Positions 33,989 through 43,695 of a DNA stretch of 64,000 nucleotides are shown here, piece by piece. A program made the position numbers and the translations under genes. The notes under the pieces were generated by a model. It was not told where the DNA came from. It ran no database searches and was given only the letters and a program-made list of their open reading frames with translations. The DNA is from Scytonema tolypothrichoides VB-61278 (GTDB lineage: Bacteria > Cyanobacteriota > Cyanobacteriia > Cyanobacteriales > Nostocaceae): NCBI RefSeq assembly GCF_000828085.3, contig NZ_JXCA02000023.1:543233-607232 (forward strand), written 5' to 3'. Within the stretch, counting starts at the first letter, position 1, and every line of letters begins with the position of its first letter.

Positions 33989-34732
33989 CTAAGCCAACCC
34001 ACCTGTGGCGTGAAGTGTATGTCCAGTTACATAAGCCGCCTCATCACTAACTAGGAATGCAACCGCGTTAGCAACATCCTCGGGTTCTGCCAATCGTCCC
34101 AGTGGTGCAATTTGTTTCAACTGGGCTTGTTCTTCGGCTGAAACCATCTCACCAAAAGATTCAGTGGTAGTTGGTCCCGGCATAATAGCGTTGACGGTAA
34201 TTCCTCGATTGCCTAATTCTAAAGCTAACGCAAAAGTAAACGCTTCGATCGCAGCTTTGCTACCTGCAATCACAGATAAGTTAGGTTGAGGCTGTACTGT
34301 ATACGGAGTTGAAAAAGTGACAATGCGCCCACCGTCAGCCATGTGTTTAGCGGCTTCCTGTAGGGCAAAGAAGTTACCCTTGGCATTAAACGTGAAAACA
34401 GAATCAAATTCCTCTTCGGTGGTTTCTACGAGTGGTTTTGTGAGTCTGGGCGCTCCTCCACTGATGACGAGGATGTTGAGTTTACCAAAGTGGGTCATCG
34501 TCTTTTGGAATAAAGCTCGAATGTCGTCCAGTTTGGAAAGATCTGTTTGGAGAGCGATCGCATCTGAACCATTTGCTTTAATAGTTGAGACAACTTCTTC
34601 TGCTTTGTCTCGATTTCCAGCATAAGTGACAACTACGTTTGTGCGATCGCGTCCGAGTCGTTCGGCGATTGCCCGTCCAATACCACGCGATGAACCAGTC
34701 ACGATTGCGACTTTCCCTGAAACAGATGCCAT
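33989..34732 (-). CDS. Short-chain dehydrogenase/reductase lacking the catalytic Tyr
   Basis: A 247-residue classical SDR with the nucleotide motif TGSSRGIGRAIAE, the helix aC Asn region FTFNAKGNFFALQE, and the C-terminal GHTLHATGGLA. Two conserved positions are altered. The YxxxK motif reads I155-AGS-K159 (codon ATT in place of a Tyr codon), and the NNAG motif reads SGGA. The catalytic Ser (S141) is still at about the right distance. Ordinary hydride transfer by the Tyr-Lys pair is therefore unlikely unless another residue substitutes. It heads the cluster with the ABM gene and pdxA. Confidence 0.88.
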   Translation of the reverse strand: MASVSGKVAIVTGSSRGIGRAIAERLGRDRTNVVVTYAGNRDKAEEVVSTIKANGSDAIALQTDLSKLDDIRALFQKTMTHFGKLNILVISGGAPRLTKPLVETTEEEFDSVFTFNAKGNFFALQEAAKHMADGGRIVTFSTPYTVQPQPNLSVIAGSKAAIEAFTFALALELGNRGITVNAIMPGPTTTESFGEMVSAEEQAQLKQIAPLGRLAEPEDVANAVAFLVSDEAAYVTGHTLHATGGLA

Positions 34733-34887
34733 AATTTACCTGTTTGACTTCTAGAACACCTGTAAAACTGTATCAGCATCCATCTCAAGTTGACTTGGCA
34801 GATCTTGCGAAACTGTTCTAAATTTGCAAAATCTTTTGTCAGCAAAAGGGGTGTAGGGAAATCCCATCAATAAATTGACTTGAACTT

Positions 34888-35790
34888 TCAAAGTGAATTG
34901 CGGTAAGTTCTAGGAGACATTTCTGTCAACTTCCGAAACAGTTTTGAGAAATGGCTGTGGTTTTTGCAGCCAACTTGGAATGCAATTTCCATGATTGGTA
35001 GCTGGGTTGTTCGCAAGAGTTGCTTGGCTCTTTCTATTCGACGTTGGAGAATGTATTGGTGAGGCGTGCATCCAACGGATTGTTTGAATAATCGCTCGAA
35101 GTAATATGGACTCATACCAAGCATCGCCGCGAGAACATTCAACGAGAGATCGGTAGCGAGGTTATCGTGAATGTACTCAATCGTGCGTCTCAATTGGTGA
35201 GGTGATAAACCACCGCAGTAGTGTTGAATTTTTGGCTCTTTGACTGAATATTGCTTGAGTAGTCTCACGGCTAAAGCATTCGTCAGAGATTCCCAAAAGT
35301 ATCGCCCGTTAGGATTTCCCTCTTTGAATTCAGCTTCTAAGGCTAACCCAAGATGCCAAATTTGCGAGTCAAGTCTGCCAGTACAACGGACGAGTTCAGT
35401 TTGATTGGTATCATGTAATTGAGCTGCACACTTTGCGATGACAGCAGGTTTAAGCGTCAAAATCAAAATCTCAACATCGCGATTCCATCTACCGCGAAAC
35501 CTGAACCCAGCCGGGGCTAGTGTGACACTCCCGACTCCTTTATGAATCTGTTTGAGTTGTCCCTCTTCCCAAGTTTCAAATAAATGCTGTGGACTCAGTT
35601 GCAGTGTCAGCAGATGTTCGCGAACAATCACTTCAGGCGTTTCACAGGCTGACATATAGAGGCGATCGATGTTTAATTCATTTAAAAACGGAAACGAGGT
35701 TGTAGGTAGCAATGAAGTTCCTGGAGTGACAGGTAAGGGCACAGCTTTGTTGCTTACAGGATCAATGACTTTGATCTTTCCCTGAATCAT
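34888..35790 (-). CDS. AraC-family transcriptional regulator
   Basis: A 300-residue regulator with an N-terminal cupin-like ligand-binding domain (about 30-190) and a C-terminal pair of helix-turn-helix motifs (about 200-298). The first HTH is LSLNVLAAMLGMSPYYFERLFKQ and the second LPIMEIAFQVGCKNHSHFSKLFRK, ending with PRTYR. It lies 155 bp upstream of the SDR/ABM/pdxA group on the same strand and may regulate it. The ligand is unknown. Confidence 0.92.
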   Translation of the reverse strand: MIQGKIKVIDPVSNKAVPLPVTPGTSLLPTTSFPFLNELNIDRLYMSACETPEVIVREHLLTLQLSPQHLFETWEEGQLKQIHKGVGSVTLAPAGFRFRGRWNRDVEILILTLKPAVIAKCAAQLHDTNQTELVRCTGRLDSQIWHLGLALEAEFKEGNPNGRYFWESLTNALAVRLLKQYSVKEPKIQHYCGGLSPHQLRRTIEYIHDNLATDLSLNVLAAMLGMSPYYFERLFKQSVGCTPHQYILQRRIERAKQLLRTTQLPIMEIAFQVGCKNHSHFSKLFRKLTEMSPRTYRNSL

Positions 35791-36356
35791 GTTTAGAAGC
35801 GCCTGAATGAGAAACCAAAATTTCTGATTTTAAGAATACCAGGATCTAAAGGTTCTACGCGCAGTTCTGGAAGTCATAAGGACGCGCTTGGGCGATAAGC
35901 CGGAGGCTTGACGCTACGCGTATCGCGCAAAGCAACAGACGCCGTCCATGCGTATCGCCAGACCCCACTCAAGGACTTGCAAATAAAAAAATATTCATAG
36001 GATTTACGCGGGAACTCTCTAAAACTCTTATTTCTTTGCGTCCTTTGCACGCCAGGTGCACCGTCCTTGGGAACCCCCCGCAGTCGCCACAACGGGAGCC
36101 AGCGCTGCAGGAGGGTTTCCCGACCTAGGCGTCTGGCGTTGGGGAACCCCCGCAAGGCGCTGCTCTCCGCAACGCACTGGCTCGTCTTTGCGGTTCGTTT
36201 TTTCATAATTTTGCCTAAGTCCTGATTCAATCGGAGGGAGACAAGGAAGACAAGAAGGACGACTTGGGGTGTCGGCAACTTTACAATGTTTTACACTAGT
36301 CTAATACTAATGCAGCTTTTTCAGGCTCTGGTAAACTTAACTTAATACAAGGAAAG
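35791..36356. repeat. Spacer with GC-rich dispersed repeats
   Basis: A roughly 570-bp spacer upstream of the AraC gene. Between about 35880 and 36190 it is a patchwork of GC-rich words found in other spacers here: GCGATAAGCCGGAGGCTT (also near 17531), CACCGTCCTTGGGAACCCCC (also near 63587), GAGGGTTTCCCGAC (also near 28896) and CCGCAACGCACTGGCTC (also near 63663). A 134-codon minus-strand frame through it has biased Arg/Pro composition and no family look; I reject it as a gene. Confidence 0.65.
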
Positions 36357-36378
36357 ACCCCGTCCTTAAGGACGGGGT
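36357..36378. repeat. 22-bp perfect palindrome ACCCCGTCCTT/AAGGACGGGGT
   Basis: An 11-bp arm and its exact complement with no loop, 39 bp before petM. Its layout (C-run, short word, complementary word, G-run) is like the end hairpin of the IS200/IS605 element at 47846-47866. It may be a solo IS end, or a hairpin in the petM leader. Confidence 0.6.
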
Positions 36379-36417
36379 TTAACCTCATTAAACAATTTGC
36401 AAAGGAGAATTGCAGCG

Positions 36418-36531
36418 ATGAGCGGCGAAATGTTAAATGCAGCTTTGTTGTCCTTCGGTTTAATCTTTGTAGGCTGGGCTTTAGGCACTTTGTTGCTGAA
36501 AATTCAGGGTGGAGAAGAAGAATCGCTTTAA
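36418..36531 (+). CDS. petM: Cytochrome b6f complex subunit PetM
   Basis: A 37-residue single-helix protein, [20 protein letters not shown] then [17 protein letters not shown], which is recognisably PetM (subunit VII of the thylakoid cytochrome b6f complex). AAAGGAG lies 11 nt upstream. It sits 138 bp before ycf39, a pairing that I recall as common in cyanobacteria. Confidence 0.93.
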   Translation: MSGEMLNAALLSFGLIFVGWALGTLLLKIQGGEEESL

Positions 36532-36543
36532 ATGCGCACTCAT

Positions 36544-36576
36544 CGAGACAAGAGGCTATAAAGTCTCTCTGTCTCG
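36544..36576 (+). terminator. Stem-loop after petM
   Basis: CGAGACA (36544-36550) pairs with TGTCTCG (36570-36576), extended by AGAG/CTCT with one bulged base around a 10-nt loop. It begins 13 bp after the petM stop. There is no T tract, so it may stabilise the short petM mRNA or weaken read-through into ycf39. Confidence 0.5.
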
Positions 36577-36669
36577 TACACCCGCTTGAGAAACGTGTAA
36601 ATTTTTGTTTGCATAGTCAAGTCTGATAAGATTTTATTCATAAAAGTTTAAATTTTGTAAAAAACTCTC

Positions 36670-37659
36670 ATGACATTATTAATAGTGGGTGCCACTGGCA
36701 CCTTAGGGAGACAAGTGGCTCGTCGTGCGATCGATGAGGGTTATAAAGTCCGGTGTCTTGTTCGGAGTGCAAAAAAAGCCACGTTTCTAAAAGAGTGGGG
36801 GGCTCAAGTCGTACCAGGAGATTTATGCTACCCTCATACATTGACAGCAGCACTTGAAGGTGTGACAGCAGTTATTGATGCGTCAACATCTCGTCCTGCC
36901 GATTCTCTTAGTATTAGACAAGTAGATTGGGAAGGCAAAGTCTCTTTGATTCAACAGTCTGTTGCTGCGGGTGTAGAACGTTTTATCTTTTTCTCCATAC
37001 TGGATGCTGAAAAATATCCAGACGTACCGCTGATGGAGATTAAACGATGTACAGAACTGTTTTTGGCTGAATCTGGTTTAAATTACACCGTATTGCGAGT
37101 GGCTGGCTTCATGCAAGGCTTAATTGGTCAATATGGAATTCCCATATTGGAAGGACAGCCTGTTTGGGTTACAGGAGAGTCGTCTCCCATCGCCTACATG
37201 GACACTCAGGATATTGCTAAATTTGCCATTCGCGCTTTGAAGGTACCAGAAACCGAAAAGCAAACTTTTCCAGTAGTGGGAACTCGTGCTTGGAGTGCGG
37301 AGGAAATTATCGCCTTGTGCGAACGCTTATCTGGAAAGGAAGCGCGGATTACACGGATGCCAATTAATTTACTACGTACCGTGCGTCGAGTCATGCGCTT
37401 CTTTCAATGGGGATGGAACGTAGCAGACAGACTTGCTTTTACAGAAGTAATCGCCAGTGGAAAACCGCTAAATGCTCCAATGGAGGAAGTTTATCAGGTT
37501 TTTGGGTTAGATGCAAATGAAACCGCAACCGTAGAAAGCTACCTGCAAGAGTACTTCAGCCGAATTTTGAAGAAGCTCAAAGAGTTAGACTACCAAAAGA
37601 TTCAGCCCAAAAAGCAAAAACCAAAAAGATCTCCGTTTAAGAAAACCAACACTCAGTAG
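36670..37659 (+). CDS. ycf39: Ycf39/HCF244-like NAD(P)-binding photosystem II assembly factor
   Basis: A 329-residue atypical short-chain dehydrogenase (NmrA-like) with N-terminal LLIVGATGTLGRQVARRA (dinucleotide motif GATGTLG), VERFIFFSILDAEKYPDVPLMEIKR, and SPIAYMDTQDIAKFAIRAL. This matches Ycf39, which with high-light-inducible proteins helps insert chlorophyll into newly made D1 during photosystem II assembly. The last 25 residues are strongly basic (KKQKPKRSPFKK). The adjacency to petM supports the name. Confidence 0.9.
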   Translation: MTLLIVGATGTLGRQVARRAIDEGYKVRCLVRSAKKATFLKEWGAQVVPGDLCYPHTLTAALEGVTAVIDASTSRPADSLSIRQVDWEGKVSLIQQSVAAGVERFIFFSILDAEKYPDVPLMEIKRCTELFLAESGLNYTVLRVAGFMQGLIGQYGIPILEGQPVWVTGESSPIAYMDTQDIAKFAIRALKVPETEKQTFPVVGTRAWSAEEIIALCERLSGKEARITRMPINLLRTVRRVMRFFQWGWNVADRLAFTEVIASGKPLNAPMEEVYQVFGLDANETATVESYLQEYFSRILKKLKELDYQKIQPKKQKPKRSPFKKTNTQ

Positions 37660-37782
37660 CAATCAGTCATAAGTCATGAGTCAATAGTCATAACACAAAG
37701 ACAAAAGACTAATGACTAAATAGCCCAAAATGTGCAACGATTAACATAATAAAGTGCGTCACCAATAATTGGATATTTCAGT

Positions 37783-38700
37783 GTGCCCAAAGCAGGCATT
37801 ATCTACAATGACGTTAAGCCGGTAGCAAGTCGAATCGCTATCGAACTGAAAGAGAGGTTCACCGCTGCAGGTTGGGATATCTGTATCACATCAGCTGTTG
37901 GCGGAATATTGGGTTATTCTACTCCGGAAAGTCCCGTATGCCACACTCCAATAGAGGGACTAACACCTCCCGGATTTGATTCAGAGATGAAATTTGCGGT
38001 GGTGTTAGGGGGAGACGGTACAGTTCTAGCCGCTTCTCGTTTGGTCGCTCCTTGTGGTATCCCGATTTTAACGGTCAACACCGGTCACATGGGGTTTTTA
38101 ACGGAAACTTATCTCAATCAATTACCCCAAGCAATAGAAAAGTTGCTTCTGGGTGATTATGAAATTGAGGAAAGAGCGATGCTCACTATCAGAGTTTTTC
38201 GGGAAGATTTTGTCCTGTGGGAAGCTCTGTGCTTAAATGAGATGGTGCTGCATCGAGAACCATTGACCTCTATGTGTCATTTTGAAATAGTAATTGGTCA
38301 ACATGCAGCAGTAGACATTGCAGCGGACGGTGTGATAATATCTACGCCGACAGGTTCTACAGCATATTCGTTGAGTGCTGGTGGTCCAGTCGTGACTCCG
38401 GGTGTACCCGTACTGCAGCTTGTACCCATTTGTCCTCATTCTCTGGCTTCTAGAGCTTTGGTATTTCCAAATAGTGAACCAGTGAATATCTACCCAGTGA
38501 ATACTCCTCGACTGGTGATGATTGTGGATGGTAACGGGGGGTGCTATGTTCTGCCAGACGATAGAGTTTATGTAGAGAAGTCACGCTATTGCGCCCGGTT
38601 TGTTCGGCTTCAACCGCCAGAATTTTTCCGGATTTTACGAGAAAAACTGGGTTGGGGTTTACCACATATTGCTAAGCCTACTTCTGTAGAATTACCCTAG
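37783..38700 (+). CDS. nadK: NAD(+) kinase
   Basis: A 305-residue NAD kinase that phosphorylates NAD to NADP. Marks are the GTG start [19 protein letters not shown], the catalytic loop [27 protein letters not shown] and the NAD-binding [16 protein letters not shown]. Cyanobacteria usually carry two NAD kinase paralogs; this is one of them. It is 123 bp downstream of ycf39 on the same strand. Confidence 0.94.
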   Translation: MPKAGIIYNDVKPVASRIAIELKERFTAAGWDICITSAVGGILGYSTPESPVCHTPIEGLTPPGFDSEMKFAVVLGGDGTVLAASRLVAPCGIPILTVNTGHMGFLTETYLNQLPQAIEKLLLGDYEIEERAMLTIRVFREDFVLWEALCLNEMVLHREPLTSMCHFEIVIGQHAAVDIAADGVIISTPTGSTAYSLSAGGPVVTPGVPVLQLVPICPHSLASRALVFPNSEPVNIYPVNTPRLVMIVDGNGGCYVLPDDRVYVEKSRYCARFVRLQPPEFFRILREKLGWGLPHIAKPTSVELP

Positions 38701-38968
38701 GGGAATTTGGGATTTTGGATGAGTGAGTAGGTTGATTGTCTAAAAGGATAATCCATCAGTCTGCTCACAAGCAACGCCAGCTAGATTTTAAATTAGTGAT
38801 TAAAATGACTGTATCTGTCGATTTGTATGGCCGATACTTGTATGTGCTAAAACATGGTCGGTAGAACGCGTGTCAAGTCAAGATGAATTGATCACCCAAA
38901 ATCCGTCAACTGCACTTCTACCAACGAAATCAACATCCTAAATCTAAAATCGAACATCCAAAATCAAT

Positions 38969-39655
38969 ATGACGCTTGCTCATAACCCTTGTGTATTACT
39001 AATTGAAAGCGATGAAAACCTTGCAAATCAGCTTGCTTTCGATTTAAAAGAAGCTGGTTATGATCCCATCGTGGCTCATGATGGGATAAATGGTATACAA
39101 TGTAGTCGCGATCGCGAACCCGCTTTAGTTGTCATTGACCGAATGCTCGCAGGAGAATCAGGACTCTCGCTGTGTAAAAATTTTAGAACGACTGGAATGC
39201 GATCGCCTGTGCTAGTGCTAATGGCACGCGATACAGTAGATGATCGCGTAGCTTGCTTAGATGCTGGTGCTGATGATTACTTTCTCAAGCCTTACCGGGG
39301 TGAGGACTTTTTGAACCTGGTTCGCTTATACTTAAAACCTGAAGTCGATACTTCCGAGCAGTTACGTTTTGGTGATCTCATTTTAGACATAGCAACCCGC
39401 CGCGCCATACTTAATGAACGGGCGATTGACTTAACAATGAAGGAATTCGACCTCCTTAAGTATCTGATGGAACATCCCCGTGAGGTATTAACCCGCGAAC
39501 AAATACTGGAAAATGTTTGGGGTTACGACTTTATGGGTGAGTCGAATGTGATTGAAGTCTATATTCGCTACTTGCGACTGAAAATAGAAGACGAAGGTCA
39601 AAAGCGACTCATTCAAACAGTGCGAGGTGTAGGCTATGTATTGAGAGAGACTTGA
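38969..39655 (+). CDS. nblR: OmpR-family response regulator, NblR-like
   Basis: A 228-residue regulator with a receiver domain (about 8-120) and a C-terminal winged-helix DNA-binding domain (about 130-226; TMKEFDLLKYLMEHPREVLTREQILENVWGYDF). The phosphoacceptor Asp is in LVVIDRMLAG (D57 region) and the Lys in YFLKPY. The acidic pair at the start reads ESDE rather than the standard DD. The overall pattern resembles NblR, the regulator of phycobilisome breakdown under starvation and high light, but paralogs are close and the name is not certain. Confidence 0.72.
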   Translation: MTLAHNPCVLLIESDENLANQLAFDLKEAGYDPIVAHDGINGIQCSRDREPALVVIDRMLAGESGLSLCKNFRTTGMRSPVLVLMARDTVDDRVACLDAGADDYFLKPYRGEDFLNLVRLYLKPEVDTSEQLRFGDLILDIATRRAILNERAIDLTMKEFDLLKYLMEHPREVLTREQILENVWGYDFMGESNVIEVYIRYLRLKIEDEGQKRLIQTVRGVGYVLRET

Positions 39656-39736
39656 ACACAAGCGAGGAGAGTCGAGAAAGTCAGGGCACCCGCCCTTTAA
39701 TTTTTTGGTGGGGGTGAATCACAAAACAAATAGCTA

Positions 39737-40306
39737 ATGACTAAAATTTCTATGATTAATTGGCTAAGTTTGCTATCAATAGTTTTGAGCATTTTGCTAG
39801 CGGGTTGTTCTGTTCCGACACCAGCAGTTCCTCCCACTGCTACGCCTAATTCTCAATCCCAAGCACCAATGTCTTCAGAACAAAAACCATCTAGTAAGAA
39901 TGCAGGTCAACAACTGCCAATTTCAGCTGTGGCGGTTGTTCCCGATGGTACAAAAATTGAGTTAGAAGTCGCACAAACACCCCAACAGCAAGCGATGGGG
40001 TTAATGTATCGCCCAACTTTGCCCGACAACCGTGGTATGCTGTTTGAGTTTCCATCACCATTCCAAGCCAGTTTCTGGATGAAGAATGTACCAGTACCAC
40101 TGGATATGGTTTTTATGTTGGATGGGAAGGTGCAGTACATTGCGACTTCAGCACCTCCTTGCAATGCCATTCCATGTCCTACTTATGGTCCTCAGACACC
40201 AATTAATCAAGTCATTGAACTGCGTTCGGGGCGAGCAGCACAATTGGGTTTGAAGGTTGGCTCTTATGTCAAAATTGAGCCTTTTAAATCAGGGAATATA
40301 CGGTAA
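39737..40306 (+). CDS. DUF192 lipoprotein
   Basis: A 189-residue protein with a lipoprotein signal (hydrophobic stretch to LLAGC, Cys24), a Pro/Ser/Gln-rich linker (about 26-60), and a DUF192 domain (about 65-185) with the family hallmark AQTPQQQAMGLMYRPTLPDN and FWMKNVPVPLDMVFM. It is expected to be membrane-anchored on the periplasmic side. Function of the domain is unknown. It follows the NblR-like gene by 81 bp. Confidence 0.88.
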   Translation: MTKISMINWLSLLSIVLSILLAGCSVPTPAVPPTATPNSQSQAPMSSEQKPSSKNAGQQLPISAVAVVPDGTKIELEVAQTPQQQAMGLMYRPTLPDNRGMLFEFPSPFQASFWMKNVPVPLDMVFMLDGKVQYIATSAPPCNAIPCPTYGPQTPINQVIELRSGRAAQLGLKVGSYVKIEPFKSGNIR

Positions 40307-41021
40307 TGCCGGATTGAGATCTTTCTTACGGGGTCTTACACTTAGTATTTCTTTTGTCATATTTCTGTAAAGATTAATTACATTTTTGGAAAAAAAGAAA
40401 TTTAAGAGATTCTTTAACAAGAAAGAATAGAAGCGTCAGTCGCCAGAATATGTCCGCAGGACATACCCGATAGCCGTAAAGCGTGGCCGTTGCCACTAGG
40501 GCGGATGAATAAATGGATTTAAGTCGCCTACCAAATTATCAAATTGGTGGTCTACAGTGAGTCGCGCCTTTGAGTTCTCCACTAAGTCCATTGCGACTTC
40601 CGACTTCTGTGTTAACTCAATACACATTCACAAAAGCCTTGTTGTTCCAAGACTAGATAACTAATTTTATTCTAGACTACAAAAAATATTCCTTTTGACG
40701 TACGTGTAAAGAGTAGTCAATAAGGGAATATTAGGCTAAGGAATCTTCCTTACTACAGTTGTAGCTAACTAGAGCACTGAAGTAAAAAAGAGAAAGTCAT
40801 AAATTCATTTAAATATTGTGTTGCTTAAGACTAAATCAGATACGTAGTATTACTGTCTATTTTTTAATAAAAAAACTTCTTTGAGCAACACCAGAAAAAC
40901 TTTCCTGAGTTATCTATTAACCAAAGGCACAGTGAAAGGAGAATTATTGGCTACTTACAACTAGTGAGAAATGGTGAATTGAAACATAAAACACACACCA
41001 TGTGAGGAGGTCCAATAGAAA
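40307..41021. other. Gene-free spacer
   Basis: 715 bp, mostly AT-rich, with one GC-rich dispersed-repeat patch at about 40436-40510 (words ATGTCCGCAGGACAT, a self-complementary 15-mer, and GATAGCC). The final 100 bp before 41022 must carry the DUF2949 gene promoter and a strong GAGGAGG ribosome site. No other frame or RNA was recognised. Confidence 0.45.
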
Positions 41022-41213
41022 ATGTCACCATCAACTTATTCTAGATTTATTAGCTTCTTACAGGAAGATTTGGCAATTTCCACAGCTTCCATTGCAATTG
41101 CTTTGCGTCGTCGTGAGCAAGATCCAGGTCCTTTACCAATGATTCTTTGGCAATATGGGTTAATTACCATAGAACAGTTAGAAAAAATATATGATTGGCT
41201 GGAGACAGTATAA
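41022..41213 (+). CDS. DUF2949 family small protein
   Basis: A 63-residue cytoplasmic protein matching DUF2949, a cyanobacterial family: FISFLQEDLAISTASIAIALRRREQDPGPLPMILWQYGLITIEQLEKIYDWLE. GAGGAGG lies just upstream of the ATG and a clear terminator follows, so this is an isolated single-gene transcript. Function unknown. Confidence 0.88.
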   Translation: MSPSTYSRFISFLQEDLAISTASIAIALRRREQDPGPLPMILWQYGLITIEQLEKIYDWLETV

Positions 41214-41284
41214 AAAGTAATGACCTCGTGTAGGAATGTGGAACTGTGCTTAGATATAGACCAAGCTTTTTACTTGTCAAGCAT

Positions 41285-41313
41285 AGCGAGTTTATAATTC
41301 AACTCGCTTTTTT
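41285..41313 (+). terminator. Intrinsic terminator after the DUF2949 gene
   Basis: An 8-bp perfect stem (AGCGAGTT 41285-41292, AACTCGCT 41301-41308) with an 8-nt loop, followed by six T. This is the clearest Rho-independent terminator in this part of the window. Confidence 0.85.
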
Positions 41314-41353
41314 GATTATAGAGTTCTGAGTTCTTCTTTTAACTCACATCTGT

Positions 41354-41980
41354 TTAAGATTGCGGAGTCGCTGTAGCTACCATCAGCCCCCACACGATAT
41401 CGAAACGAACTCTAGTTGCACGGCGAATCGTAAAATTTGTAGCTGCAAGAAAGTGATGAAACTCGTCTTGGGTATAACATTGTTTATAAGCTGGGTCAAA
41501 TAACTTTAATACAATGTCGCCGATTTTCCAAAAAAAATAATCTTTGCACCAATCCAGAATGACAACTTTGCCGTCAGGTTTTAAGACACGTTTCATTTCT
41601 CCTAATGCAGCCAATGGATCGTCAAAGTAATGGAACGAATTGGCAGATATAACAACATCAAAACTGTTACTAGTAAATGGTAACGCTAACGCACTCGCGG
41701 TTTGAAACGAGACTTGAGAATAAATGCTGCATTTATGTTTGGCAATCTCTAGCATCTTCTCTGAAATGTCTACTCCAACAATCTCTTGCGTTGGATATTC
41801 ACTCACTAGCAGTCGTTCAAACTCACCGGTGCCACAAGCAACATCAAGTACAGTATCCAGTGGTGAGATTTGCGCCCAGTCTTTAAGAAAGGATAGTGTC
41901 TTGGATATATAGCTTTTCCAACGTTGATCATACACAGATGACATCTGATCATATTGCTGACGAACTCTTGTTTCTGTCAT
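41354..41980 (-). CDS. Class I SAM-dependent methyltransferase
   Basis: A 208-residue methyltransferase (Methyltransf_11/25 type). Motif I is VLDVACGTGEFERLL, followed by EIVGVDISEKMLEIAK, the acidic-loop region FDVVISANSFHYFDDPLAALGEMKRVLKPDGKVVILDW. It has no membrane helix. The substrate is unknown. It starts about 245 bp from the DUF5340 gene and is not obviously in an operon. Confidence 0.9.
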   Translation of the reverse strand: MTETRVRQQYDQMSSVYDQRWKSYISKTLSFLKDWAQISPLDTVLDVACGTGEFERLLVSEYPTQEIVGVDISEKMLEIAKHKCSIYSQVSFQTASALALPFTSNSFDVVISANSFHYFDDPLAALGEMKRVLKPDGKVVILDWCKDYFFWKIGDIVLKLFDPAYKQCYTQDEFHHFLAATNFTIRRATRVRFDIVWGLMVATATPQS

Positions 41981-42224
41981 CTTGTGCTTCCTGTGATTAT
42001 GACTTATAACTATTGCCCAAACACACCAGTTGCTGCTACCACAGATGAAAAATCTAGGTTTTAAGAGTTAAGTAAAAGGTAAAGCGAGTGTCGGGAGTTG
42101 GGATTTCAGAAAATACTGACCAAATCTCGACTCGCGACTCAACATTTCCTACTTTTGATAGTTGCCTTCATAACTGATAAAGTCACAAGGTTCGTCAAAG
42201 CGCGAAAGTAAATCCCTTGCTTGA

Positions 42225-42473
42225 TTATTCAGAAGCAGCAATATGCTGAGTTTTGAGATGATTCAGCGACCAACGGTGGTCAATCTCAAAAGACGATTGG
42301 CAAACTTCTTCCAAATGCTTTTGTTGTACAGCCGCTTTACGCAGGGTAATAATGAGCTGATTTACCTGATGCCGCAAATTCGGATTATTGCTAACCGCTA
42401 CCATAGTTTGTCTTTCTAACAGTTGCAGTATAAGTTCGTAGTGAACAGGTGAAGGCAGAGGAATTTGCTCCAT
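42225..42473 (-). CDS. DUF5340 family small protein
   Basis: About 82 residues from Met8 of the longer frame. The start MEQIPLPSPVHYELILQLLERQT and the helical QLIITLRKAAVQQKHLEEVC match the cyanobacterial DUF5340 family of unknown role. A frame from 42494 adds seven residues with no better start signal. It is 109 bp downstream of trpC on the same strand. Confidence 0.8.
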   Translation of the reverse strand: MEQIPLPSPVHYELILQLLERQTMVAVSNNPNLRHQVNQLIITLRKAAVQQKHLEEVCQSSFEIDHRWSLNHLKTQHIAASE

Positions 42474-42582
42474 GAAATTAATATTTGATTTCAAATTTTG
42501 GACAACTCAGAAGTTGCTTGTCATTAAATGAATTGTTACACAAGCATCAACGAATTGCCTAAAGCTAGACCATTAGCTAGAA

Positions 42583-43482
42583 TTATTCATGAGCTAAAAG
42601 TTTACCAAAGAGGTTGGCGATCGCTTCTTCTGGATCTGGATGTTTGACTAAAGACTCTCCAATCAGAACAGCTGATGCTCCTGCTTGTTCTACTAAAGTC
42701 AGATCATCGCAGTTATGTAATCCTGACTCACTCACAACCACAATATTTCTTTGCTGTAATTCCTTGCCCCTTGCTGCTAAGAGTTGGCAAGTCGTTTGTA
42801 TATCAACAGAGAAATCTTCCAAGTTGCGATTATTTATACCTACCAGTGAGACACCATCTATGGTTAACACGCGATCAAGTTCCGCTAAACTATGAACTTC
42901 AATCAATGCCGCCATTTTGAGCGCTTTGGCAATTTTAACGAAGTACTGTAAATCTTGATCGCTGAGTACAGCCGCAATTAATAATACCGCGTCTGCACCT
43001 CGAACACGCGCCATGTACATTTGGTAAGGATATATGACAAAATCTTTGCATAATAAGGGCAAATCTACTTGAGCGCGGATTTTAGCTAAATTTTCAAAGC
43101 TGCCAGAGAAAAACTTTTCATCTGTAAGTACCGATATACAGCTAGCACCTGCTTTTTGATACTTTAAGGCAATCTCCACCGGATGAAAATCTTCTCGTAA
43201 AATTCCTTTACTAGGAGACGCTTTTTTTACTTCAGCGATTAATGCTGGCTTTGTTTTGCCTTGCTGCAACGCTGCTACAAAATCACGGGGTTGAGGTGCT
43301 TCCAGTACCTGACGCTGCAACTCCTGCAAAGAAAGCTTTTCCCGCATTCGGTCAACTTCTTCTTCTTTATGCCAAACAATTTCTTCTAAAATGTTGTTTG
43401 GCTGGGCATCAGGCGTAGCGACTTGATAGCGTACTGTGGATACAGCAATAGGTGGACTAGGTCTACAGCGACGGATTTGCAT
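42583..43482 (-). CDS. trpC: Indole-3-glycerol-phosphate synthase
   Basis: A 299-residue TrpC, which closes the indole ring in tryptophan synthesis. Motifs are [40 protein letters not shown] (catalytic Lys), [55 protein letters not shown] and VVSESGLHN, ending [17 protein letters not shown]. The first 30 residues are a cyanobacterial N-terminal extension. It is not linked to other trp genes here. Confidence 0.96.
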   Translation of the reverse strand: MQIRRCRPSPPIAVSTVRYQVATPDAQPNNILEEIVWHKEEEVDRMREKLSLQELQRQVLEAPQPRDFVAALQQGKTKPALIAEVKKASPSKGILREDFHPVEIALKYQKAGASCISVLTDEKFFSGSFENLAKIRAQVDLPLLCKDFVIYPYQMYMARVRGADAVLLIAAVLSDQDLQYFVKIAKALKMAALIEVHSLAELDRVLTIDGVSLVGINNRNLEDFSVDIQTTCQLLAARGKELQQRNIVVVSESGLHNCDDLTLVEQAGASAVLIGESLVKHPDPEEAIANLFGKLLAHE

Positions 43483-43500
43483 AATTAGTCATCAATTAGG

Positions 43501-43534
43501 GGTGTAAGGGTGTAAGGGTGTAAGGGTGTAGGGG
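43501..43534. repeat. Octamer tandem repeat GGTGTAAG x4
   Basis: Four tandem copies of GGTGTAAG (last one GGTGTAGG) lie between trpC and lpdA. The same G-rich word recurs at about 57300-57330 and, inverted, at 57403-57418. Confidence 0.8.
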
Positions 43535-43695
43535 ATCTCATCAATAAATTGAGGTGCTACAGCCGGGGGTAGTCGCCGAGATCTTGGGTAGCCACCCCTA
43601 CACCCCCTCTCGTTGCGGGCTTGGTTATTAATTACTAGTCATTAATGACTTGTCATTTGTCAAGTACAAAGGACAAATGACATAAGATAAAATGA

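Noticed and set aside
35874-36278. 134-codon minus-strand frame
   Set aside because: It runs through GC-rich dispersed repeats found in other spacers and has Arg/Pro-biased content with no family resemblance.
43501-43534. Octamer repeat as a CRISPR array
   Set aside because: The units are directly adjacent without spacers and only 8 bp long.
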